Made by a program: the position numbers and the translations under genes. Positions 10,801-19,989 of a DNA stretch of 64,000 nucleotides are shown in pieces (position 1 is the first letter of the stretch; each line of letters begins with the position of its first letter). A model generated the notes under the pieces. The model worked only from the letters and a program-made list of their open reading frames with translations, did no database searches and was not told the DNA's origin. Source of the stretch: Haematococcus lacustris (lineage: Eukaryota > Chlorophyta > Chlorophyceae > Chlamydomonadales > Haematococcaceae); contig JASKMD010000031.1 in NCBI GenBank assembly GCA_030144725.1, positions 1,965,344 to 2,029,343 of the forward strand. Reading direction: 5' to 3'.

Positions 10801-13800
10801 CCCTGCGCTGCGCTGCCCTGCCCTGCCCTGTCTAAGCCACTGGTGGCCCTCCCTCTTGCTCCCTCTGTGTGTCCTCCCCAGGAGCTGGGCATGGCCGCAG
10901 CACCTGGCAGCGCTGGCAAAGGAGGCCCCACCTTGGCTATGAGGCGGCAAGTGGAGAGCATTGAGCGCAGGCACCAGGCTGCTCAGGAGGCAGGCAAGCC
11001 GTGTGCCAAGCAGCAGTGGCACCCACTCCTTCGGCCTCCACCCTGGCACCTGTCCTGTGCACCTGCCCGCACTGGGCATGCAGCTCTTGCAATGATTGGC
11101 CTGGCCCTATGCCCACCTGGCTCTATTTTGCACCCTGCCTGCTGGTAAGCACCCCTGCCACCCCTTGCCACCCCCTGCACCCCAGCCCCCTCACCTTGAC
11201 TTTGACCCTGACCCTTACCCTGACCCTCACCCCCACACTAGCAATCCCTCTTGGCCACCCCTCGCACCCCCTGCCACCCTCTACCCCAGCCGCCCTGGCC
11301 CTCACCCTCACCCTCACCCCGAGTCTCACCCTTACCCTCATCATTACCATGACCCTGATTCCTACCCTGACCGTGGCCAGCAGGCCCCCCTCAGCCTGGC
11401 GCCCTGGAGTCAGCCGACCTAGAGCTGCAGCGAATCCTGCAGGGCTCCCTGCCAGCCTCCTCAGCTGCTGTCATCGCGGCGTTGGTCAGGCGCTGCAAGC
11501 AGCTGCAGGTCTGCCGTGTCAGTCAGACCTAGACCCCTGCGCAGGCAGGAAAGCAGGCAAGCAAGCAAGCAGGCAGGCTGGCCGTGGAGGTAGGCAGGCA
11601 GGCAGCAGTCGCGGGGGGAAAAGGGGACCCAATATGTATAGTATCGGCTACGCCTCGTCGTTTACTGCAACTTTCGACGAGGTCTCGGTCGTTATTTTTT
11701 CGTAACAGCTGGGCCTCCGACGTTATACTATACGTAGCGCCTGCTGTAAAGTTCTTGACTGTTCGGATGGTGGAGTGCCTCATTTCATAGCTGTTTGCCA
11801 GCTTGAATGAGTGAGAGGTCTGTTTGAGTGCAGAGGGGCAATCCCATCCCTGATGTGCCTCTGCTGCCCCTGGGGGTGACCTGATGCCTCCTGCCGCCCC
11901 CAGGGGGCCCTGGAGGAGGTGGTGGGCAGGCTGGAGCAGTCTCGCCTGGCTGAGCAGGGCTTACGGCAGGAGAACGACAAGATCGCTGAGCTCAGTGAGG
12001 TGCTAGGCGCACTGGGCCGGCCTCTAGGGGGAGGGTCAGGGGGTTGACTAGGGGGAGCAGGAGGGGGGAGCGGCGACAGAAACCTTTTCTGCCGGCATCG
12101 TCTGCGTCACATTGCGAAAGCCCTGCGCGCGACCAGCATTCTAACTTCGTGCGGTCATGCACTGCCTCTACCAGTCTCCTGTCTCGCTTGCTGGGCCGCT
12201 TGGTGTGCATTGCATGCACTGCATACCGCTTGATGTGGTGGGCCTGTGCATGCACCTGCTGCCCCTCACTGCCATACTGCCATGCTTCTAGGCATGCTTG
12301 TCATGCTATATTGAGAGGTCAAGGTCAGGGTCTTAAGGTTGCCTAAGAAGAAGGCATTGGGGTCTGCACGCAATCCGCACTGCCTGGCACAACGGCATAA
12401 GTAGCCTGTACTTCCCACACAGACTGACACTGCCCCTAGCAAGGGGTCCTTGAAGCCAACCAGGAAGGTGCTATAAGACCGCTTAGTGTCACAGCTGGCT
12501 TGTCTGGTGCTGCACCTGCTGCTGGCCATGGCCTTATCCAGGCATCAAGCTGCGATGATCAAAGAATGCTGACACCAGGCTCTCCCCACCCTCCCTGTTG
12601 AGGCCTCAGGTTCGTCTGGAGCTGGAGGAGGAGCGGGCCGCCCGCAGCGGGCTCCAGGCCATGGTCGCTAGGCTGCGCCACCTGCTGACCCACCAGTCTG
12701 CAGCCTCCAGCCCCACCCGGGCCGGCAGCCCCAACCCCTATGTCGCGGCCTGGTATAGGCGGCAGCAGGCGGTGGGGGAGCTGGGTCGGCTGGAGCCATC
12801 TGCCCCCCCTGTGAGTATCTGCCACACCTGCAGGCAGCTGGGTTGACATGGGCAGCAAGATGGCGCACTGCAGGTCACCAGGGGCTGGCTAGTGCAGATG
12901 GCAATGGTGAAAAGAAGCAAACAAGACAAACAGAGTGCCTGCTGTGTTATTGACCGCGGCAGCACACAGTCAACTGATGCTGAGCTGTGGTGGTCGGGTG
13001 CACCTGCCCACCTGCCCGCCTACCTGCCTGCCCACCTGCCTGCCCACTTACCCACCTGCCTGCTTGGCTTCAGGGGGAGCTACACCCGGCCTATGTGGCC
13101 AACGGCCCAGAGGCAGAGGTGGAGCTGTGGGACGAGTGCGTCCCCTCTCAGCCTCACCCTCCCTCTCATTAGCTTGAGGTCCTCATCTTTTGTTTGCCTG
13201 TGCCCCCCTACACGCCCAGGGCACTATCACCCTCAGCTGGCCGCACCGCACCTGTTTTTATCACTGACATGCACGGCAGCTTGCCTGCAGATGTGGCCCT
13301 GGGCACTGCCTGGGCCAAGCCCCTGCTAGACCCTTTGCTGCCCAGCCAGTGCTGACCTCCCTCTCCCACTGGCCTTGACCCATCCACTCACCTGACCTCC
13401 CCCACTGGCCCTCACCCACCCAGCCACTCACCCTGACCTCTTCCAGTGGCTCTTACATACCTCTTGACTTGCTCAGCAGTAGTAGTACCTCAACAGTGCT
13501 CCCCTCAGCCCCACACCCCTCCCCAAGCCCAGCACCTTTAGCAGCCGCCATACCAAGCTGAGAGGGCGTGTGGGTATCCTGAGGTCCTCATCCCACACGA
13601 TCATTTAAGGACATGAACCTGGGTCATGTCCCTATTGGATAGGTAATGTTTGTGTAATGGATCTCATTTCCGCCCCATGGGTCAGGGCAGGAAAACAGGT
13701 GCGGTGCGGCCTGCTAAGAGTGAGACAAATAGTCAGGAAACTAAACAGAGAGGAATGGGAACCAAGCCATCCTCCCCTAACCAGTGTATAGTGGCCGACA

Positions 13801-16800
13801 CCTGTTGGCAACCACCTCACCCGGCCCACCTTGGTGTCGCTGTGCAGCCTCAAGGCCAGCCAGCCCGACCCTCTGCTGCACTCCCTGCCCCGGACCTTGC
13901 CTGGGCCCAGGCGCTACCAAGACCTGCGGGTGATGCAGGCAGAGGCCGACGCAGCTGCGGCACAGGCCACCCAGGCTGCACCCCAACACCTGCTGTACGC
14001 GAGCCAAACGCCGGACACCTCCCAGGCAAGTGCATCTGCCTCACATGACCTGCAACAGAACCCCTGATTGCGGCCTCCCCACAAGCCATGACTCCCCACA
14101 CTCCAGCTGGTACCCTGTGGGCGTTTAAGGCCCTGTGCTAATCCTTGTCGAGAATATGTCGAGTCTTGTGTAAGATTGGCCTTCGCAAACCTGTTGGACC
14201 ATCTCTGACTGCTTTTGCCAGTATGGCAGTTCCAGCCCCAAGAGTCAAACCCTGGACCAGTCGAATCCTGGACCACAGTCCCAGTCATGCCACCTCTTGT
14301 AGCCTGCCCTGTCCACCTAAATATCTGTGTCTCAAATCGTAGACAAACCCAGTCAGCAGCATCTGCCCAAGCCCATGCAGCTCTGCAATGCATTGCAATA
14401 TGACATTGCACTCGAATCCGGTTTGCGCCTGCTCCACATTGCGTCATGCAGTTTATGTACGAGCGGGACACACCCCTGCTGGCCATGGCCTCCCAACACC
14501 AGCTGATCCGTGACACCGCCCTGCATCAAGACCGGGCGTCGGGGTCGCCATACCAGCCACCTCATCAGTACTCCCCTCAGCCTGGCACCCCTCCCCTTAA
14601 CCCCCAGCAGCTGCCACAGCCTAATGAGCCGCACCGCTTGCAGCTGCCGACACCATACCAGCAGCCACCGCTAGCTGGAGGGCCTGCTGCCCTGGTCTCT
14701 CCGGGAGGCCCTGCTCCCTTGTCGCCGATGTACAGCGTGCTCCCCCTCATGCACGACACCCTGGCATCGCCGCCCCACCCAGTGAGTAGCTGAGCCACCT
14801 GTGCCGGCTACTGCCTGCTGTTGGAGCGCATGTGCTCAATGCTCGACACCTATACCTTTCACTCTGGCTGGTGTATAGTATAGTGTCGGAGGCCAAGCTG
14901 TTACGTGAAAATAACGACCAAGACCTCGTCGAAAGTTGCAGTAAATGACGAGGCGTAGCCGAGTCGTTTACGCTGCTTGAGATGAGGTCGAGGTTGTTAT
15001 TTGAACGTGAACAGCGCGGGGCGATACATTATACAATATCCCTTTACATTACGGGTTGGTTCCAGGCAAGTACGTGTACAAAATGATCGCGCAGCATCAA
15101 AGCGTCTGCGACGCCTAGCATTGTCGATGGCCCCTGCAATTTTTCAGTAGAATTGTGGTTACGCAGCGGTTACGCAATAAAACTATTGCACTTTTTCAGT
15201 AATTATTCGCGGTTAGGAGGCGGGGGACAGTAAAATCGTCTGAACCTTTTCAGTAAAATCGCGGTTAGGCAGCGGTTACAGTAATACTTCTGCACTTTTT
15301 CACTTTTTTGGACTAACAGATGGGCTGGATGGTTCCTTGCTGCACGCGCAACAAGGGCCAGCCAGCAATAGAGTCCAATTCACATCAATCCATCTTAGTA
15401 CCCTACATGTGGGTGGTGCAACGAGTGCAACGAGTGTAGCAAAACAGCTATATGCAATGGATAATCAGCGGGCCGAGTAATAAAATATTGGACGAGTCCG
15501 AGGCGATGCGGACATACACACCGAGGCGCAGCCGGGGTGTGTATGGCCGCGGAGACGAGGACGAGTCCACTAGTTTCGCGTAATGAGCGAGGTAGAGGCG
15601 ATTATCTGGTATATCTGAGGTCCGCGGCCCGTCAATTATACAAAAGTGCTCCCCGCGGCCCGTCAATCATACAAAAGCGCGGTCAACGTCAGGTCAACTA
15701 TCCGAAGATTTCGACATTGAAGAGGCTTAGCAACAACAACAAAGTTTTCTCTTTGCCCATCCCCAACGAGGGCGGCCTGCCCGAAGCCCGAAGCTTCTGG
15801 TCAACATGCTAGCCTGGCGATTATAAGTATACATGCCAGCCTGGCAACATGTCCGCTATACTACCGCGCTTTGTCGCGATGGCCGCGCTGAGGTTGCACT
15901 AGTTGCGTATGCGAGTTTTTCCGGATGACTCGCGACTTGCAGATTTCGACGTGCAAGCCCATACATGCAACTAGCACACTCGCGATTTGCGGCACACTTC
16001 CGGAGCACGCGGAGCTAGCTGCTCGCCCTTTGTAGCCTTGGTAAACTGACCCAAGTTATGGAAGATTATTTGATCCTGTAATTTGCATACACCTCAGATA
16101 TGCCCACCATATTATTCGTTCGCTATGCGTTCGCTTTGATATGCCATGTTTTACATAGGAAGTTTCGTTATGTTTATCATTTGAGCGCATGATCATTTGC
16201 GAACATGAACCTGAGCCATCTTCAGGTATAAGTCATGCATCTCGGCAAAACGAAAAGAAAACACTGATGCCCACTAGCTACCCGCATACTGCCCACCCAA
16301 GCACTCCACAGCCTGCCTCACGCCCTCCCCAATGCGCGCAGGCGGTGCTGACCTCTAAAGCGCCTGGCAGCCCGGCCACGCAACGCAGCCCGCCAGCCTG
16401 GTACAAGGCAATGCCGACATTGGCGATGGACAAAGGCCGCATCTCGTCCTCCCCTGCTCAGACGCGCTGGAGCTTAGGGCAGGAGCACGAGAACGTAGGC
16501 CCCTTGCCCCAGTCCCCTCCAGCAGGCCCCACGCAGCAGCAGCAGCAGCAGCAGCAGCGATACCAGCAACAGTACCTACAGCAGCATCACTACACCGTGC
16601 CATCCCAGCCTCCACAACACCTGACAAACGCAATACACCCACATCACCAACAAAACCTGTCTGGCAGTGGCAGGTCACTTGCTGCTGCTGCTGCTGCTGC
16701 TAGTGTCCAGCAGGGGCCAATGCCTGGCAGCCCAGTTTCCCAGCCTTTGATGACCCCTATGCACACCGTGCTGCCACTGCTGCGGGAGGGTGGCTCGCCT

Positions 16801-16890
16801 GCAGCCGTCAACAGCCAGGTTGCCACAAGGAGGGTGACAGGCTCAGGGCCCCCTCTCAGCCCTGCGGTAGCAGCAGGGTGGCACCAGTAG
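7863..16890 (+). CDS. Unrecognised coiled-coil protein with an IQ (calmodulin-binding) motif, 13 exons, 5' end open
   Basis: Exons read as 7,863-8,008; 8,587-8,660; 8,908-9,003; 9,390-9,505; 10,306-10,450; 10,882-10,993; 11,384-11,508; 11,904-11,999; 12,610-12,810; 13,074-13,135; 13,848-14,025; 14,452-14,781; 16,342-16,890 (stop TAG). Every junction keeps phase, which is good evidence for one gene. The joined length is about 742 residues, and the start codon is not identified. Heptad-like, Glu/Arg/Ala-rich stretches (LEEERAARSG, GALEEVVGRLEQ) suggest coiled coils. TTIQKNFRALAARKE fits the IQ consensus. The C-terminus is rich in Pro, Gln (a CAG run near 16,531) and Ala, and exon 13 repeats a motif of exon 12 (PMYSVLPLMHD / PMHTVLPLLRE). 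Two introns appear to use GC-AG sites (donors at 10,994 and 14,026). No family was recognised. A calmodulin-binding cytoskeletal or ciliary protein is a guess only. Confidence 0.5.
8405..8680 (-). repeat. Fragment resembling the Lys/Gly linker of Fanzor-like proteins
   Basis: On the minus strand the sequence reads PAQPTKGKCKAKGKAAE. This resembles the basic linker that, as I recall, precedes RuvC-III in the second Fanzor-like subfamily of this alga group. The adjoining part matches 1,636-1,712. No catalytic motif is present, so it is a small dispersed fragment. Confidence 0.3.
9511..10160. other. Intron 4 of the coiled-coil gene, including an AT-rich patch
   Basis: No exon was seen. 10,022-10,160 is unusually AT-rich for the region (TTATATAACTTATTG type sequence), with repeated CATAGCCATAG words. 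Confidence 0.5.
10629..10830. repeat. (CCCTG)n pentanucleotide array
   Basis: About 35 perfect CCCTG units are followed by two GCGCT variants and three more units, inside intron 5 of the coiled-coil gene. The array keeps all frames open on both strands, so the ORFs over it are artefacts. Confidence 0.95.
11197..11372. repeat. Degenerate (TGACCC)/(CTCACC) hexamer tract
   Basis: Imperfect tandem CCTGACCCTNACC-type words, in two blocks, within intron 6. Confidence 0.7.
11636..11733 (-). mobile_element. MITE-like element, 98 bp (GTATAGTAT termini)
   Basis: The ends are inverted: GTATAGTAT...CGG on the left and CCGACGTTATACTATAC on the right. The whole element is the reverse complement of 14,873-14,970 at roughly 90% identity by eye. 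It is a short non-autonomous element, probably an internal-deletion derivative of the longer copy. Confidence 0.7.
14248..14595 (+). repeat. Duplicated segment copy B (unoccupied LINE site)
   Basis: Paralog of 1,945-2,040 plus 5,343-5,593 without the LINE. It spans the end of intron 11 and the start of exon 12 of the coiled-coil gene, so this is likely the source copy. Confidence 0.85.
14873..15041 (+). mobile_element. Foldback MITE, about 170 bp, same family as 11,636-11,733
   Basis: Starts GTATAGTATAGTGTCGG and ends near CATTATACAATAT. Its first ~98 bp match the 11.6-kb copy in opposite orientation. The second half (ATGAGGTCGAGGTTG...) is roughly the inverse of the first, giving an imperfect hairpin. 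It lies in the last intron of the coiled-coil gene. Confidence 0.65.
15139..15312. repeat. Degenerate ~50-bp tandem repeat (about 3 units)
   Basis: Units share TTTTTCAGTA, GCGGTTAGG and CAGCGGTTAC words in order, spaced about 50-55 bp. It is AT-richer than its surroundings. Confidence 0.55.
15313..16341. other. Rest of intron 12 of the coiled-coil gene
   Basis: No exon was recognised. 15,480-15,680 contains short inverted words (GGACGAGTCC twice, CCGCGGCCCGTCAAT twice) suggestive of another decayed foldback element, not delimited. Confidence 0.35.
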
Positions 16891-16933
16891 CAGTAGAACG
16901 GCATGTGCTACCAGGTGCTCAGGGGTGCTTAGG

Positions 16934-17022
16934 AGTAACCGCTTGCAGTTACAGCCGCCATCACCATTCAAAAGAACTTCAAAGTGCTAGCAGCGCGGAA
17001 AGAGCGAGACTATACACTGTAG
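16934..17022 (+). pseudogene. Downstream copy of the IQ-motif exon
   Basis: The reading TAAITIQKNFKVLAARKERD matches the IQ exon at 9,430-9,505 at DNA and protein level. It lies after the stop of the coiled-coil gene, lacks the GTGAG donor (changed to GCGAG), and stops after nine codons. It is a duplicated exon, probably non-functional. Confidence 0.5.
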
Positions 17023-17187
17023 CTTGCCCTCCTCCCAAGGCATGCTTGATTTGCAAGAGCAGCGGGATCCGCATAGCAACTCAGCAACTGAACCTACAAC
17101 GCACCTGTTAGAGCGTGGAGCAGCCCTTAGAGTTGTGCTACTGATCTGATTAGTCTCTACTCCGCAAGGACAGGGGACGGGCCCCCT

Positions 17188-17260
17188 CCTGGCTCCATGG
17201 GCGAGTCGCCTAAGTCGCTTCGGCGGATGCTAAGGTCGTGGGTTCGAACCTTGAAATGTA
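17188..17260 (+). other. tRNA-like sequence (possible SINE or tRNA pseudogene)
   Basis: GGGTTCGAACC at about 17,238 is a good polymerase III B-box / T-loop match, and GCGAGTCGCCTAAG upstream resembles a D-arm. A complete cloverleaf with paired acceptor stem could not be drawn by eye, so no functional tRNA is claimed. Confidence 0.25.
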
Positions 17261-17687
17261 TTCTGGGGTCACGCAGGCAGTTGCTTTGCGTAGATTTCTT
17301 TCTTACATATGTGGTCTCTAGAGCCTCCCAGGCACCAATGAGGCCAGGCCACTGCTGCTGCTGCTCAAGCACGGCCGCTGCTGCTCAAGCACGGCAGTAA
17401 ATGAGCTAGGCCCCCGGTTATCAAAGTCATGCACTCATCATTTGTTTGTGTTCGACAGGTAGGCCGAGAGTGCCCGTGGACATGCCGTGTGGGTCAGGCA
17501 GTTGCCGCGGTGTAAAATTCCCCGGCTTCAAAAGGACTTGTTTACTCACGTAATTATAGAGCACCACTGAAGCACAGCCATCGTATCGGATTTCCTATGG
17601 ACGAGTACAAACCGTTGCGTTGCGCTACCAATAGCATCGTCGCATCTAACCAGTCGCTGCTGTGTTGCCGCTGTACTGCCTCCAGCC

Positions 17688-19950
17688 TTTTTTTTTTTTT
17701 TTTTTTGAGAGAAAGAGATTACAGGAGAAAGAAAGACTAACAGAGAGACTAAGAGAGAGAGAAAAAGAAAGACTAGACCATGTCTCGAGCAAGCTACCCC
17801 CTCCCTTCCTCAAAGAGGCAAGCAAACCCCACCCCACCACCCCACCACCAAACAGCGTCCAAACCACCCTAGAACGGTAACTACACCCCCCCAAGGAAAG
17901 ACGTCCAAACACCCCCCACACCCCCACCCTCAGCAACCCCTCCACCTCGCCGACCCTAGGGACCCCCGGACAACACAACATACACCCCTAGGCCCCCCAG
18001 CACCAAGGCACAACCCTCGCTGCCCCTCCGCCCCCACTAAACGATCACAAGAACCTAACCTAGGGCTCCCCAGAGACCTAACAGCCTCCAACCCCTCAAA
18101 ACACTCAGAACCCCTAACAAGCTAACCCAGCTCAAGCAAGAGGGGGAAGGAAGGGGACGGGCCACTGCAAGGACAGGCGCACAACTAGCTCACCCGCCCC
18201 AAACGCCCTCTCCTCCCGCTGCCTGGCCCCCGCTATCCCCCCGGCCTCCCCTCCCCCTACCCTCTCCAGCGCCCTCTCCTCTGCCCCCTCCTTGGCGAAC
18301 CACCCTCCTGACGGCTCCGGCCACAAACGGTCAAACTGGTCTGCGCCAAGCTCCGGGTCCGTACCCCTAAACCAGGTGGAGGGCACCGCTCCACAAAGGC
18401 CCACCCGGATGTCTCTGCCTACCCGGTGCCAGTCGCGTTTAACAGCGGAGGAGAGGGTGAGGACGACCTCCTCTGCCACTCGTTGCGCCACCATCTGCGG
18501 CTGGAGGGCTGTAGCGGCCCCGGAGCTGCGGAGACGCCACACCGTGCCTAGATAGGCCACGCGCAACCTGAGCCACAGCAAACTGTCTGGGGGCTGGAAG
18601 GGGGGAGCCTCGCTGCGGGTGGGGCGACCACTGAGGAGCAGGAGGGCATCGCCGGAGGGGGGGCGGGTGCCGGTAAGGTGGCCGTACACATCCAACACCC
18701 ACTCCCAGACCGGAGCCACGGCGGGGCAAGTGAGGAAGGCGTGGGTGAGGGTCTCCAGCTGGCCCGGCTGGCAGAGGCGGCAGGCGGATGAACCCGGGGC
18801 AGCAGCGCCCTTAAGGATGTGGCCCCACAAGGCCCCAACCATGAGGCTGCCGTGGAGCACCCGCCAAGCCACGATGGCATGCTCCCGGCGGAGGGTGGGG
18901 TCCATCAGCTCCTTCCACACCTGGAGACAGGACTGGCCCGGTCTAGTGGCTGCGGCCAGCTCATCCACCGTGCCATCGGGGGGGACTTGCAGGGTAGCTG
19001 GCTGCCTACCGGTGCGCCGGGGCCCTTGCTGGGCCTCCAGCTGTCGCTCCGCCCGCTCGGCTGCTCGTTGCTCCGGGGAGGGGCGGGGAGGGGCTCTGGC
19101 GGAGGTGTCTCGCCAGCGCGGCGCCTGGCTGCCTTGCACTTCCTCTGGGAGCAGCTCCTCCGCGTCCCTGCCTTGCTGCTCCCGCTCTTCCGCTGCTCGC
19201 TGGGCTGTAACTTGCTGAGCGCTGGCCTGCCACCGCTCCTCCAGCTCCCTGAACGCCCCTCCGTCAACTGCTGTCCCCTGAGCCACCCCGGCCTCCCGTG
19301 GGGGGCGCCTACCCCAAAGCACCGGCCACAGGCCCCCCCCAGGAGGGTAGAGCGCGTCAGCGCTGACTCGCTGGAGCTGGTGGAGGCGCACCTTGGCATC
19401 CCTGACCGTAAACTCCAAGAGGGTGGTGGTGCCCAAGCCCCACACCTGGGGATCCAGCTGCAGGTGGGCCCAGGGGCCTAGGAGCCACTCCTCCTTGGGC
19501 CAGGGAGGGGCCCCGGCCTTATGCGCTGGGGCTCCACCTTGCCCTCCTGCTCCACACCCTCCCTGCCCCCCCCCCCCTGCCCCTACCCCCGCTCCCTCCC
19601 CTGCCTCTGCCCCTCCCCCCCCCCCTATCTACCCCCCCCTGCCCCTGGCCCTGACCACCCTCCTGCCCTTGCCCGCCCAGGCGCCCTGCAGGCAGAGGAC
19701 GGAGGTGGGTAGCTCGCTCCTCCGGTGTCAAGAGGTAGTTGGGCTTGTTCAGGCGGGCCACCGCAGCCGGCTCCCAGACTGCCCCCTCCACCACCTGGAA
19801 CGTCCCCAGGGGCCCCTGACCCGTGGGGTTAAGGGGGAAGAGCCGCCCGTTGGGGGCCACCCAGTGGGAGGGATGGAGCGCGGGGTGGCACCGAGCCACG
19901 AACCCCACCCCGGGCCCCACCCTCAGGCAAACGTGCAAGCCGCTCTTTAG
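17688..19950 (-). mobile_element. LINE 3' end with poly(A) tail (5' truncated)
   Basis: A 19-base T run at 17,688-17,706 is the poly(A) tail of a minus-strand retroelement. It is preceded (in element sense) by about 425 bp of 3' UTR with GA-rich simple sequence and the ORF described separately. The 5' end lies near 19,950, next to the truncated C-terminus of the Fanzor-like gene. No TSD was recognised. Confidence 0.7.
18132..19938 (-). pseudogene. LINE ORF C-terminal region with RT-associated zinc knuckle
   Basis: The main open frame runs from about 19,560 to 18,132. A C-x2-C...H-x4-C pattern (CRLCQPGQLETLTHAFLTC) lies after WRVLHGSLMVG, as in the zinc-binding domain that follows the reverse transcriptase of many plant and algal LINEs. 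Upstream, an Ala/Glu/Arg-rich region (AQRAAEEREQQ) is likely coiled. A separate frame at 19,938-19,700 (VARLNKPNYLLTPEE) looks like the preceding part, with a frame break across a C-rich tract at 19,560-19,670. No YxDD box is present, so the copy cannot be autonomous. Confidence 0.65.
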
Positions 19951-19989
19951 CCATGCACCCCAGCGACCCTGTAGTTGTTACATTGTCGA

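Noticed and set aside
18619..19481. Long plus-strand ORFs over 18.6-19.5 kb
   Set aside because: They are shadows of the minus-strand LINE ORF with the C-x2-C...H-x4-C motif.
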